The notes below the pieces were generated by a model, which did not search any database, was not told the origin of the DNA, and was given only the letters and a program-made list of their open reading frames with translations. From positions 1 to 64,000 of the forward strand of contig NZ_JAGIPR010000009.1 in assembly GCF_017877355.1 (NCBI RefSeq): a stretch of 64,000 bases of DNA, in the 5' to 3' direction. The first letter of the stretch is position 1, and every line of letters starts with the position of its first letter. Positions 10,585 through 19,733 of this stretch are shown in pieces. The DNA comes from Chryseobacterium jejuense. GTDB taxonomy: Bacteria; Bacteroidota; Bacteroidia; Flavobacteriales; Weeksellaceae. Made by a program: the position numbers and the translations under genes.

Positions 10585-10592
10585 TATATTTG
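10585..10592 (+). promoter_or_regulatory. -7 box of fabD
   Basis: TATATTTG is a perfect TAnnTTTG match, 20 bp upstream of the fabD ATG. The nearest upstream TTG (10569-10571) is only 13 bp away, so the -33 element is weak or absent. Confidence 0.55.
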
Positions 10593-10612
10593 CATAATAT
10601 TTAATTCAATAC

Positions 10613-11488
10613 ATGAAAGCACTTGTATTTCCAGGGCAGGGTTCTCAGTTCGTAGGAATGGGAAAAGAATTGTATGATTCTAGAAAAGATATTAAAGATC
10701 TGATGGAATCTGCCAATGAAATTTTAGGTTTCGACATTCTTTCCATTATGTTTCACGGAACGGATGCGGATCTTAAGAAAACAGAGGTTACCCAGCCTTC
10801 AATTTTTATACATTCAGTAGCAGCATTAAAAGCAGTAAACGGTCTTGGAGCTGAAATGGTAGCAGGACATTCTTTAGGAGAGTTCTCAGCATTGGTAGCT
10901 AATGGCGTTTTATCTTTTGATGACGGTTTGAAACTGGTTTCTGAAAGAGCAAAGGCAATGCAGGAAGCTTGTGATGCTAATCCAAGTTCTATGGCAGCTA
11001 TTTTAGGTCTTGAAGATGCTAAAGTTGAAGAAATCTGTGCACAGATCAATGGAATTGTGGTTCCGGCAAACTATAACTGTCCGGGGCAATTGGTAATTTC
11101 AGGAGAAACTTCCGCCGTAGAGGAGGCTTGTGTGAAATTAAAAGAAGCTGGAGCAAAAAGAGCTTTACTATTACCGGTAAACGGAGCTTTCCATTCACCA
11201 TTGATGCAGCCGGCTCAGGAAAGATTAGCAGCTGCTATCGAGAATACAAAATTCAGAAAGGCAACTATCCCTGTATATCAGAATATCACCACTACAGCAG
11301 TAACGAATCCTGATGAGATTAAACAAAATCTTATCGATCAGCTTACAGGTCCTGTAAAATGGACTCAGTCTGTACAGAATATGATTAAAGACGGTGCATC
11401 TAACTTCGTGGAAGTTGGACCAGGAAAAACCCTTCAGGGATTAATCAAAAAAATTGACGGATCTGTAGACTCTGCTTCTGCAATCTAA
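10613..11488 (+). CDS. fabD: Malonyl CoA-ACP transacylase FabD
   Basis: The 291-residue cytoplasmic enzyme transfers malonyl from CoA to acyl carrier protein to feed fatty acid elongation. The family motifs are all present: N-terminal FPGQGSQFVGMG, the nucleophile Ser87 in GHSLGEF, His194 in GAFHSPLM, and the C-terminal VEVGPGKTLQGLIKK. The length is normal. It is followed after 12 bp by a GHMP-kinase-like gene, probably in the same transcript. Confidence 0.96.
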   Translation: MKALVFPGQGSQFVGMGKELYDSRKDIKDLMESANEILGFDILSIMFHGTDADLKKTEVTQPSIFIHSVAALKAVNGLGAEMVAGHSLGEFSALVANGVLSFDDGLKLVSERAKAMQEACDANPSSMAAILGLEDAKVEEICAQINGIVVPANYNCPGQLVISGETSAVEEACVKLKEAGAKRALLLPVNGAFHSPLMQPAQERLAAAIENTKFRKATIPVYQNITTTAVTNPDEIKQNLIDQLTGPVKWTQSVQNMIKDGASNFVEVGPGKTLQGLIKKIDGSVDSASAI

Positions 11489-11500
11489 TTCATAAAAAAT

Positions 11501-12406
11501 ATGAGCGCGATATTTTCACCGGGAAAGCTTATGCTTACTTCAGAATATTTCGCAATTGATGGAGCTCTTGTCTTAGCGGTACCCACCAAGCTAGGACAAG
11601 AGTTTTTCTTTGAAGAAAAAGATGATTATCAGTCTTTAATTCTTTGGGAAGCTCTTCATCAGAACAAACCTTGGTTGAAAGCTGTTATTGATTATAAGAC
11701 ATGGCAGATTCTGGAAACCAATATTCCATCAAGCGCTGAATTTATTGTAAAGACATTAAAGAACGTTCAGAAGCTTTCTGCTACAAAATTCAAAAACGAT
11801 TTTACTTACCATCTAAAAACCAACCTTCAATTTCCTGCTGATTTTGGCCTTGGAAGCAGTTCTACATTAATGAACAACCTTGCAGAATGGGCGGATATTG
11901 ATCCATTTTACTTAAATACAATCAGTTTAGGAGGCAGTGGTTATGATATTGCGGTTGCTAAAGAAAAGTCTGCAGTTCTTTTTCAGAGCAAACCGGAGAT
12001 CAGATATGAGAAAGTAGATTTTAATCCATCCTTTAAAAATGAACTGATTTTTATTCATCTAAATCAGAAACAGGATAGCCGGGAAGGAATCAACCTTTAT
12101 AAATCAAAAAAGAAGTCTCAGGAATTAGTGAATGAATTTTCAGATATCACAAAGAAAATTTTATTATGCAATGAATTGGAAAAATTTTCTGAGTTAATGA
12201 TGATTCATGAGCGTAAAATTTCCGATTTTATTGAAATTCCTACAGTTAAAGAAAAAATATTCTCAGACTGCCCTGTATTTGTCAAAAGTTTGGGGGCCTG
12301 GGGCGGAGATTTCGTGATGAGTGCCAAATTTGGGGGCTTTAAAGACTATTTTTGGGAGAAAGGTTTTACTACTGTTTTTGAATGGCCTGATTTAATTAAT
12401 TTATAA
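11501..12406 (+). CDS. GYDIA-family GHMP kinase
   Basis: The 301-residue protein has the GHMP kinase plan: N-terminal SPGKLMLTSEYFAI, the ATP-binding glycine/serine loop GLGSSSTL at about residues 116-123, and GGSGYDIAVA near 144-153, which gives the family its name. A C-terminal GHMP-type domain contains GAWGGDF. GHMP kinases phosphorylate small alcohols such as mevalonate, homoserine or galactose. The substrate of the GYDIA group is not settled, although a role in the mevalonate pathway of Bacteroidota is possible. Confidence 0.85.
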   Translation: MSAIFSPGKLMLTSEYFAIDGALVLAVPTKLGQEFFFEEKDDYQSLILWEALHQNKPWLKAVIDYKTWQILETNIPSSAEFIVKTLKNVQKLSATKFKNDFTYHLKTNLQFPADFGLGSSSTLMNNLAEWADIDPFYLNTISLGGSGYDIAVAKEKSAVLFQSKPEIRYEKVDFNPSFKNELIFIHLNQKQDSREGINLYKSKKKSQELVNEFSDITKKILLCNELEKFSELMMIHERKISDFIEIPTVKEKIFSDCPVFVKSLGAWGGDFVMSAKFGGFKDYFWEKGFTTVFEWPDLINL

Positions 12407-12490
12407 TCAGTGTTTTACACGTCCTTTTTTTTATTTGTCATTCTGACTTATATCAGTATATTTAAACCACCTTTAACAAATAATTAATAT

Positions 12491-12498
12491 TATTTTTG
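12491..12498 (+). promoter_or_regulatory. -7 box of pckA
   Basis: TATTTTTG matches TAnnTTTG, 35 bp before the ATG at 12534. No TTG is present at the expected -33 spacing. Confidence 0.5.
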
Positions 12499-12533
12499 TT
12501 GAAGTCAATAAAGAAATAGAAAATATAAGTAAA

Positions 12534-14150
12534 ATGAAAAACACTAAAATCATCCAGGATTTAGAGAAATTAGGGATTAAAGGAAACTATGAAGTAGTGT
12601 ATAATCCATCTTATGAAGAATTATACCAGGCTGAAGTTTCTCCTGAAAATCAGGGGTTTGAGAAAGCGGAACTTACGGAATCGGGCGCGGTATCAGTAAA
12701 AACAGGAATTTTCACAGGTCGTTCACCTAAAGACAGATATATTGTTCAGGATGATGTTACAAGAGATACAATTTTCTGGGATGGTAAAGTAAACTTACCT
12801 ACTACAGCAGAAATTTTCGGGTCTTGTAAAGAACTAGTGCTGAACCAGCTTGCTGAATCTAAAAAGATTTATGTAGTAGATACATTCTGCGGAACGAATG
12901 CAGATACGAGACTTAAAGTAAGATTTATCGTTGAAGTAGCATGGCAGGCGCATTTTGTTACTAATATGTTCATTCGTCCTTCTCACTATGAGCTTGAAAA
13001 CTTTGGAGAACCAGATTTCACAGTAATCAACGGTTCCAAAACAACAAACCCTAACTGGGAAGCTCAGGGATTGAATTCTGAAAACTTTATCATGTTCAAC
13101 CTTACTGAAAAACTACAGATTATTGGTGGTACTTGGTACGGAGGTGAAATGAAAAAAGGGATGTTTGCGATGATGAACTATTACCTTCCATTAAAAGGGA
13201 TGGCTTCAATGCACTGTTCTGCTAACGTAGGAGAGAAAGGTGATGTAGCTTTATTCTTTGGTCTTTCAGGAACAGGAAAAACTACGTTGTCTGCAGATCC
13301 GAAAAGATACCTTATCGGTGACGATGAGCACGGTTGGGATAACAACGGAGTATTCAACTATGAAGGAGGATGCTATGCTAAAGTTATCGACTTATCAGAA
13401 GAAAAAGAACCAGATATCTTCGCTGCAATTAAGAGAGATGCACTTCTTGAAAACGTTGTTGTTAACAATGGAGTAGCAGATTATACAGACGGATCTATCA
13501 CTGAAAATACAAGAGTTTCTTACCCAATCTATCATATTAACAAGATTGTATTGCCTTCTAAAGCAGGACATGCTAAAAAGATTGTTTATCTTTCAGCAGA
13601 TGCATTCGGAGTACTTCCTCCGGTTTCTATCCTGAATGAAGATCAGGCTCAATACCACTTCCTTTGCGGTTATACCTCTAAATTAGCAGGAACTGAAAGA
13701 GGAATTACTGAACCTCAGCCATCTTTCTCTCCGGCATTTGGTGAAGCGTTCCTTACATTACACCCAACAATGTACTCTAAAACATTGATCGGAAAAATGA
13801 AAGAGCACGGTGCTAAAGCGTATTTGGTAAACACAGGTTGGAATGGTACTGGAAAGAGAATTTCTCTAAAAGATACAAGAGCAATCATTGATGCAATCAT
13901 TGACGGATCTATCGATAATGCTCCTAAAACTCAGGTTCCAATCATGAACCTTGAGATTCCTACTGAACTTCCAAACGTTTCTACAGGTATCCTTGATCCT
14001 AGAGATACATATGCTAATGCTTCAGAATGGGAAGAAAAAGCAAAAGATCTTGCTTCAAGATATATCAAAAACTTTGAGCAGTATTGTGATACTGAAGAAG
14101 GTAAGAGATTAATTGCTTCAGGACCTCAATTACAGGAACAAACTATCTAA
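12534..14150 (+). CDS. pckA: Phosphoenolpyruvate carboxykinase (ATP)
   Basis: The 538-residue cytoplasmic enzyme converts oxaloacetate and ATP to phosphoenolpyruvate, CO2 and ADP, the entry step of gluconeogenesis. It carries FTGRSPKDRYIV near the N-terminus, the P-loop GLSGTGKTTLSADP (glycine at about 243, lysine 249), the metal-binding IGDDEHGWDNNGVFNYEGG, and the adenine-binding region NTGWNGTGKRISLKDTR. Length and motif order match ATP-dependent PckA. It is monocistronic, with its own promoter and a strong terminator. Confidence 0.97.
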   Translation: MKNTKIIQDLEKLGIKGNYEVVYNPSYEELYQAEVSPENQGFEKAELTESGAVSVKTGIFTGRSPKDRYIVQDDVTRDTIFWDGKVNLPTTAEIFGSCKELVLNQLAESKKIYVVDTFCGTNADTRLKVRFIVEVAWQAHFVTNMFIRPSHYELENFGEPDFTVINGSKTTNPNWEAQGLNSENFIMFNLTEKLQIIGGTWYGGEMKKGMFAMMNYYLPLKGMASMHCSANVGEKGDVALFFGLSGTGKTTLSADPKRYLIGDDEHGWDNNGVFNYEGGCYAKVIDLSEEKEPDIFAAIKRDALLENVVVNNGVADYTDGSITENTRVSYPIYHINKIVLPSKAGHAKKIVYLSADAFGVLPPVSILNEDQAQYHFLCGYTSKLAGTERGITEPQPSFSPAFGEAFLTLHPTMYSKTLIGKMKEHGAKAYLVNTGWNGTGKRISLKDTRAIIDAIIDGSIDNAPKTQVPIMNLEIPTELPNVSTGILDPRDTYANASEWEEKAKDLASRYIKNFEQYCDTEEGKRLIASGPQLQEQTI

Positions 14151-14175
14151 TCATAGATATAATACAAATAGAAAA

Positions 14176-14203
14176 GCCTCATCATTGATGAGGCTTTTTT
14201 TTT
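14176..14203 (+). terminator. Intrinsic terminator of pckA
   Basis: Stem GCCTCATC (14176-14183) with GATGAGGC (14187-14194), loop ATT, followed by nine T. Confidence 0.92.
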
Positions 14204-14341
14204 ATCTCTCGCGGATCAAGTTGATTTTGCAGATGTTTGCACTATAAATCTACCAACTCTTAATGTTAAGATCTGCTTAATCTGTTAAATCTGCGTGCAA
14301 AATATTGTATTCTGTATAAATCAGGGCGATTCATTATTGCT

Positions 14342-14749
14342 TTACTTTAAACTCAGTATAGCCAATCTGTACCCATCCATTCCAAATCCGGATAAAACCG
14401 CATCAGTATTAGCTGCTGTAACAGACTTTTGTCTGAATTCTTCTCTTTTGTAAATATTGCTGATGTGAACTTCCACTTTAGGCTTTCGGATATTCTTCAG
14501 ACAGTCAGCGATAGCATAAGAATAATGGGTGAAAGCTCCCGGATTAATTACTACTGCATCAAAATCATCCTGCTGAAGCCTGTTGATAAGCTCTCCTTCG
14601 ATATTAGACTGGTAGTAGCTCAATTCATGAGTCTGAAACTCAGATTTTAAGTTATCCATATAAGTTTCCATGGAAACATTTCCATAGATTTCAGGTTCCC
14701 GGGTACCTAAAAGATTCAGGTTAGGCCCATTTATAATCAAAACTTTCAT
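14342..14749 (-). CDS. aroQ: Type II 3-dehydroquinate dehydratase
   Basis: The 135-residue enzyme dehydrates 3-dehydroquinate to 3-dehydroshikimate in the shikimate pathway. The type II features are NGPNLNLLGTREPEIYG with the catalytic Tyr22, the INPGAFTHYS loop (residues 68-77), and the substrate-binding EVHISNIYKREEFR with His95. It is slightly shorter than some homologues but complete. It is a lone minus-strand gene between pckA and the second susC operon. No clear promoter was found for it. Confidence 0.95.
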   Translation of the reverse strand: MKVLIINGPNLNLLGTREPEIYGNVSMETYMDNLKSEFQTHELSYYQSNIEGELINRLQQDDFDAVVINPGAFTHYSYAIADCLKNIRKPKVEVHISNIYKREEFRQKSVTAANTDAVLSGFGMDGYRLAILSLK

Positions 14750-14946
14750 TCTATAAAATTAAAAAGTTTTTTTAATTAAAAATCAAAAACTTCTGTGAAT
14801 TCAGTGCTTTTCTTCATTGAATTATTAATAATGATATTTGTCATGTTTGATAAAATGATAATCGCTGCAATTCCTTTTTGCAATGACTTTTAATAAAAAC
14901 TTATGTTAATTTTTGAAAAATTATTATGAAAAAACAATAAGTCTAC

Positions 14947-14977
14947 TTGTTTTATAGACTAAAAGTTTATAGCTTTG
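14947..14977 (+). promoter_or_regulatory. Promoter driving the S-box leader and susCD pair 2
   Basis: TTG at 14947-14949, 20-bp spacer, and TAGCTTTG at 14970-14977 match TTG-N17-23-TAnnTTTG. Transcription would start near 14984, just before the S-box aptamer, giving a leader of about 190 nt. Confidence 0.7.
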
Positions 14978-14994
14978 CAAACATATTTCGATCG

Positions 14995-15089
14995 GCTTAT
15001 AAAGAAAGATGGAGGGAACTGACCCAATGATATCTTGACAACCTGCATTGTGTAAGGTGTTAAATTCAGCCTTTAAAGGAAAAATAAGC
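14995..15089 (+). promoter_or_regulatory. SAM-I (S-box) riboswitch aptamer
   Basis: The order of conserved elements matches the S-box: closing helix P1 GCTTAT (14995-15000) with ATAAGC (15084-15089), GAGGGA then ACCC around 15010-15025, ATGATATCTTGACAACC at 15026-15044, AAGGTG plus TTAAATTC near 15054-15067, and a P4 hairpin CCTTTAAAGG (15070-15079). The aptamer is compact (about 95 nt). S-box RNAs bind S-adenosylmethionine and normally switch off methionine and sulfur genes. This one precedes a SusC/SusD pair, which suggests that the transporter imports a methionine or sulfur source. The call rests on pattern recognition, not a covariance model. Confidence 0.82.
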
Positions 15090-15114
15090 ATTTGGTTTAT
15101 CGTATTTATCGATG

Positions 15115-15150
15115 CCCTTTGCTGACTTTTCAGTAAAGGGTAAAATTTTA
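15115..15150 (+). terminator. Riboswitch terminator (expression platform)
   Basis: Stem CCCTTT-G-CTGA (15115-15125), loop CTTT, TCAG-T-AAAGGG (15130-15140), then TAAAATTTTAAT. An alternative pairing is possible between AAAGG (15075-15079) plus GCAT (15088-15091) and ATGC plus CCTTT (15112-15120). That pairing would disrupt P4, P1 and this hairpin, as expected for an antiterminator formed without ligand. Confidence 0.65.
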
Positions 15151-15173
15151 ATATATGGTAAACAAAATTGATT

Positions 15174-18110
15174 ATGATTAATAAAAATATATTTAACTCT
15201 AAAGTTTGGATTCCGCCAGTTGCTGTATTTTTCCTGGGAATTGTAAGTGTAAGTGCACAGAATTCCAAACCGAAAAAAGATACACTTAAAGAAAAGGAAA
15301 TTGATGAAGTAGTGGTGGTAGCCTATGGAAAGGCAAAAAGAAACAGCTACACCGGTTCAGTAGCAACCATTTCCAGTGATAAAATCAATAACAGACCTGT
15401 AACCAATGTAACGAAAGCATTGGAGGGGCAAGTGCCCGGAATTCAGGTTACCGGTGCTTCAGGACAGCCTGGAGCAACTTCTACCATTCGAATTAGAGGA
15501 GTGGGGTCGGTAAGTGCTTCAAGTGAGCCTTTATATGTTGTGGATGGAATTCCTTTTGACGGAAATATCAATGCCATCAGCCCTAACGATATAGAATCTA
15601 TCAGTGTTCTGAAAGATGCTACAGCAAGTGCTTTATATGGTTCAAGAGGAGCTAACGGGATTATTATCATTACCACAAAGTCAGGTAAAAAAGGGGAAGC
15701 CAGAGTAAATTTAAATATCAGTCAGGGATTCTCAGGCAGAGCGGTAAAAGATTATGAACAGGTAAATACAGACCAATATTTTCAACTGTACTGGGAAGCT
15801 ATGAGAAATGGTTATCAATCCGGTCTGATCAATGCTCAGCAGGCAGCTCAGATGGCGACGGATAATATTATTTCTAATTTGGGGATTAATCCTTATGGTG
15901 CTAATTATCCAAAACCTGTAGGAACAGACGGAAAACTATTGCCGGGAGCAAGAGCTTTATGGAATGATGACTGGAGAGATATTCTACAGAGAGTGGCTTC
16001 CAGAAATCAGGTAGATCTGGATATCAGCGGAGGAAGTGAAAAAAGTAACTATTTCTTTTCATTAGGATATCTTGATGATAAAGGAATGGCGATTGAGTCC
16101 GGATTTAAAAGATATAATACCAGATTAAAGATCAATTCTGAGGTTAAAAGCTGGCTGAATGTTGGGGTTAATTTAAGTTATACAAACAGCATTCAGCAGG
16201 CTCCAAGTTCTTCAGATTCCAAAGCCAGTAATATTATTCAGGCTGCGAGAGCCATTCCGTCTTTCTATCCTTATTATGAAAGAAACCCTGACGGTTCTTA
16301 TGTATTGGATGCTGAAGGAAACAAGGTGTATGATTTTGGAAAATACAGACCTACTGCGGCCCTTCAGAATCAAAACCAGGCAGCAAGCTTACCACTGGAT
16401 AAAAATGAAAATAAGATTGATAACTTTTCAGGAAAAGGATTTATGGAATTGACATTCCTTCCTGAGCTGAAGTTTAGATCAAGCTTTTCTGTTGATGTGG
16501 TTAGCTATAATGAACATTATTATACAAATCCACTTCTTGGACAAGGAAAAGAGACTGGAGGGTCTGTGTCAAAATCCAATAGCAGAACCCTTTCTTATAC
16601 CACCAGTAATATTTTAACTTACGATAAGAGATTTGGAAAACACCATATTAATGTATTGGGAGGTCATGAATTTTATAAATATGATTACCAGATCATTTCC
16701 GGAAGCAGACAAGGTTTTTCACTGCCTAACTATTATGAGCCTGATGCAGCTTCTTTATTAGTTAATTTCGGTGGAAATAGTGATAAACTGAGTTTACTAA
16801 GTTTCCTTGGAAAGGTTGAGTATGATTTTGACAATAAATATTTCTTTTCAGCATCAACAAGAGCAGACAGTTCTTCAAGATTTGCAAAAGATAACAGATG
16901 GGGGACATTCTGGTCTGTGGGAGGATCCTGGAAACTTTCAAACGAAGAGTTCATCAGAAATCTGAACTTCTTCAATGTATTGACATTGCGTGCAAGCTAT
17001 GGAGGACAAGGGAATGATAAATTACTGAAACCAAACGGCTCATCACTGTATTATGCTTATCAGGAATTATATAGAGATTCACCTCTTGCCGGTGAGCCTG
17101 GAAAAACATTGGAAAAAGTAGGAACTCCTAATCTGAAATGGGAAACGAATCTTAACCTGAATGTAGGGTTGGAGTTTGCGATCCTTAATAACAGAATTAA
17201 GGGTAACGTGGAGTATTTTGAAAGAAAAAGTAAAGATCTCCTGTTTAATGTACCGGTAGCACCGTCTTTAGGGATTAGTGACTATCCGGCTAACGTTGGA
17301 ACGATAAAGAATACAGGTTTTGAATTTTCATTGTTTACAACACCCATTAAAACCAGCGACTTCCAATGGAATGTCGACATTAACCTGAGTACTTTAAATA
17401 ATAAAATTACAAAATTACCTGGGGGACCGCTTGTTGTAGGAACAACTAAACAGTTAAACTTAGGGGGTTCTGTATATGATTTTTACCTTCAGGAATGGGC
17501 TGGGGTAGATCCAAGTAACGGAAAACCATTGTGGAAAACCATTACGAAGGATGCTAACGGAAATCTGGTAGAAGGAACAACTTCAGAATATGCTAAGGCT
17601 ACGAAGATTTTACAGGGTTCTGCTTTGCCTAAATTAACAGGGGGAGTGAGTACAAGTATTACGTATAAGGATTTTGACTTCTCAGCTTTATTGACCTTCA
17701 AGATTGGCGGAAAGATTCTGGATACAGATTATGCTTCCATCCTACATAGCGGAAACTTAGGTGGACGTGCTTGGGGTACAGAAATGCTGAACAGATGGAC
17801 TCCGGAAAATCCTTACACAGATGTTCCTGCTTTAAGCACAAAAACGAATAACTGGACCTCACAGTCTACAAGATTCCTTTATTCAGGTACGTATGCGAGA
17901 CTTAAAAATGTAAGTTTAGGATATACATTGCCATCAGATTATTTTGAAACCATCGGATTGAAGAAATTCAGAATTTATGTTCAGGCGGAGAATCTTCTGA
18001 CCTTCTATAAACATAAAGGAATGGATCCTGAACAGGCGCTGGATGGAACAACGTATTACAGGTATCCGGCGATGAGAACAATTACTTTTGGTCTTCAGGC
18101 AACATTCTAA
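15174..18110 (+). CDS. SusC/RagA-family TonB-linked outer membrane transporter, S-box controlled
   Basis: The protein is about 978 residues. It has a signal peptide ending at VSAQ, a TonB-box-like DEVVVVAYG, plug signatures EPLYVVDGIPFDG and ALYGSRGANGIIIITTKSG, and a long barrel ending in ITFGLQATF. The start is the ATG at 15174; an in-frame TTG at 15168 would add two residues but is less likely. As in the first pair, the N-terminal carboxypeptidase-like domain is missing. A SusD gene follows after 17 bp. The S-box leader implies expression when S-adenosylmethionine is low. Uptake of methionine, methionine-rich peptides or another organosulfur compound is therefore the best inference. Confidence 0.93.
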   Translation: MINKNIFNSKVWIPPVAVFFLGIVSVSAQNSKPKKDTLKEKEIDEVVVVAYGKAKRNSYTGSVATISSDKINNRPVTNVTKALEGQVPGIQVTGASGQPGATSTIRIRGVGSVSASSEPLYVVDGIPFDGNINAISPNDIESISVLKDATASALYGSRGANGIIIITTKSGKKGEARVNLNISQGFSGRAVKDYEQVNTDQYFQLYWEAMRNGYQSGLINAQQAAQMATDNIISNLGINPYGANYPKPVGTDGKLLPGARALWNDDWRDILQRVASRNQVDLDISGGSEKSNYFFSLGYLDDKGMAIESGFKRYNTRLKINSEVKSWLNVGVNLSYTNSIQQAPSSSDSKASNIIQAARAIPSFYPYYERNPDGSYVLDAEGNKVYDFGKYRPTAALQNQNQAASLPLDKNENKIDNFSGKGFMELTFLPELKFRSSFSVDVVSYNEHYYTNPLLGQGKETGGSVSKSNSRTLSYTTSNILTYDKRFGKHHINVLGGHEFYKYDYQIISGSRQGFSLPNYYEPDAASLLVNFGGNSDKLSLLSFLGKVEYDFDNKYFFSASTRADSSSRFAKDNRWGTFWSVGGSWKLSNEEFIRNLNFFNVLTLRASYGGQGNDKLLKPNGSSLYYAYQELYRDSPLAGEPGKTLEKVGTPNLKWETNLNLNVGLEFAILNNRIKGNVEYFERKSKDLLFNVPVAPSLGISDYPANVGTIKNTGFEFSLFTTPIKTSDFQWNVDINLSTLNNKITKLPGGPLVVGTTKQLNLGGSVYDFYLQEWAGVDPSNGKPLWKTITKDANGNLVEGTTSEYAKATKILQGSALPKLTGGVSTSITYKDFDFSALLTFKIGGKILDTDYASILHSGNLGGRAWGTEMLNRWTPENPYTDVPALSTKTNNWTSQSTRFLYSGTYARLKNVSLGYTLPSDYFETIGLKKFRIYVQAENLLTFYKHKGMDPEQALDGTTYYRYPAMRTITFGLQATF

Positions 18111-18127
18111 CTTTTAAAATTTGAACA

Positions 18128-19621
18128 ATGAAAAATCTAAAATATTTATCTTTTGCTTTAATCGGATTATGGTCGCTCTCAAGTTGTGAAAGTGAGATGG
18201 ATACTGCTCCTACAGATCAAGCCAACAGTGTGGAAGTTTTCAAAACAGCTGAAAGTGCGGAAACAGTTATCAACGGAACCTGGGCAAAATTCAATAATGA
18301 CGGAACTACCTTTGCCAATATCGGATACTCAACTGTTTTAAGAGCAAGTGATGCAATGGGCAGTGATGTAGCTGTATTAACCAATAAATATGGTTTCTCG
18401 TCTACTTATGATTTCACGGAAATGGTGAATAATACAGTTGGCCGTCCTTTGTTTATCTGGACGATGTTATATTCTACCATCAATAATATGAATAATGTTA
18501 TTGCTAAAATTGATGCTTCGGAGGGAAGTCAGGCAAAAAAAGACCAGGTAAAAGGTCAGGCAAAAGCATTGCGTGCTTTCTGTTATCTGAATATTGCGAG
18601 CTTTTATCAATTCAGTTACCTTAAAGACAAGTCTGCATTGGTGGCTCCAATTTATACGGAACCTTCCACAACAAGTAGTGCTGCTAAGAAAAGATCCAGC
18701 CTGGAAGATGTTTATACTTTGATTAAAAGTGACCTTACAGATGCGGATAATTTGTTAAAGAACTATACCAGAAATAACAAAGATAAAATCAACCGTAACG
18801 TAGTGAACGGTATTTTAGCAAGAGTATATCTGAATACAGGGGAGTGGAGTAAAGCTGCAGCAGCTGCTAAAACAGCAAGAGAAGGTTTTGCGTTGATGAC
18901 TCCAGAAAAGTATAAAGAAGGATTCAATGACATTAATAACGGAGAATGGATCTGGGGACATGCACAGACTCAGGAGATGTCAGATGCAAGTTATGCTTTC
19001 CATTACCTGGATGTATCTTCATCAGGAAGTTATTACTACAGTTTTATGGCAGATCCTTATTTTAAAAAACTGTTTGATTCCAATGATATCAGATCTCAAT
19101 TATTCTCATGGGATGGTCTTCCGGGAAGAGAAGGACTGCTGAGATATGCTAAATTCAAATTTAAGTCTACTCTTATTGCAGATATTGTCTATATGAGAGC
19201 GGCTGAAATGTACCTGATTGAAGCAGAATCAGAGGCTAGAAACGGAAATGTAACTCAGGCAGTAACCGTTTTAAATCAGTTGAGGTTCGCAAGAAATGCT
19301 AATGCTTATACAGGATCATTAGCACAAAATGATGTGGTAAATGAAATCTTGATTGAAAGAAGAAAAGAATTATTTGGAGAAGGATTCTCGCTTTCCGATA
19401 TTATCAGAACGCAGGGGACCGTGGAAAGAAAACCATTCGTAGATGCAGAAGGAAAGCCAATCAAAGTTCAGATAACAACACCTAGCGGAACAGTAAAAAC
19501 AGTTGATGGGAAAGGGCACACCGTTTTTGATCTTCCAAACAAGACTCCGTTTGTACTGAACAGTCCTTATTATTTATTCAGTATTCCACTGAAGGAGATT
19601 GAAAATAATCCCAATTTATAA
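18128..19621 (+). CDS. SusD/RagB-family outer membrane lipoprotein, S-box operon
   Basis: The 497-residue lipoprotein has lipobox LSSC (Cys near residue 20), TPR-like segments including GQAKALRAFCYLNIASFY, the SusD helix YMRAAEMYLIEAESEAR and the C-terminal LFSIPLKEIENNPNL. It is the surface lid for the preceding transporter. Its last 240 bp or so, with the terminator behind them, reappear as two truncated copies at 20984 and 24360. These are embedded in the Rhs locus that runs against this gene on the opposite strand. Confidence 0.93.
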   Translation: MKNLKYLSFALIGLWSLSSCESEMDTAPTDQANSVEVFKTAESAETVINGTWAKFNNDGTTFANIGYSTVLRASDAMGSDVAVLTNKYGFSSTYDFTEMVNNTVGRPLFIWTMLYSTINNMNNVIAKIDASEGSQAKKDQVKGQAKALRAFCYLNIASFYQFSYLKDKSALVAPIYTEPSTTSSAAKKRSSLEDVYTLIKSDLTDADNLLKNYTRNNKDKINRNVVNGILARVYLNTGEWSKAAAAAKTAREGFALMTPEKYKEGFNDINNGEWIWGHAQTQEMSDASYAFHYLDVSSSGSYYYSFMADPYFKKLFDSNDIRSQLFSWDGLPGREGLLRYAKFKFKSTLIADIVYMRAAEMYLIEAESEARNGNVTQAVTVLNQLRFARNANAYTGSLAQNDVVNEILIERRKELFGEGFSLSDIIRTQGTVERKPFVDAEGKPIKVQITTPSGTVKTVDGKGHTVFDLPNKTPFVLNSPYYLFSIPLKEIENNPNL

Positions 19622-19652
19622 TCTACAGTCCATATTAGATTTGATTTTTTAG

Positions 19653-19676
19653 CCACCGCTTTTGCGGTGGTTTTTT
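19653..19676 (+). terminator. Intrinsic terminator of susCD pair 2
   Basis: CCACCGC (19653-19659), loop TTTT, GCGGTGG (19664-19670), then TTTTTT. The same hairpin recurs with the susD tail copies at 21253 and 24493. Confidence 0.92.
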
Positions 19677-19681
19677 GATAA

Positions 19682-19709
19682 GACACCGTTCCTTATAAGC
19701 AACGGTGTC
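19682..19709. terminator. Second hairpin between convergent genes
   Basis: GACACCGTT (19682-19690) pairs with AACGGTGTC (19701-19709). T-rich sequence follows on the plus side and TTATCAAAAAACC on the minus side. It may terminate the minus-strand immunity gene at 19734 as well as read-through from susD. Confidence 0.6.
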
Positions 19710-19733
19710 TGTTTTAAAATTATTTTTTATAGA

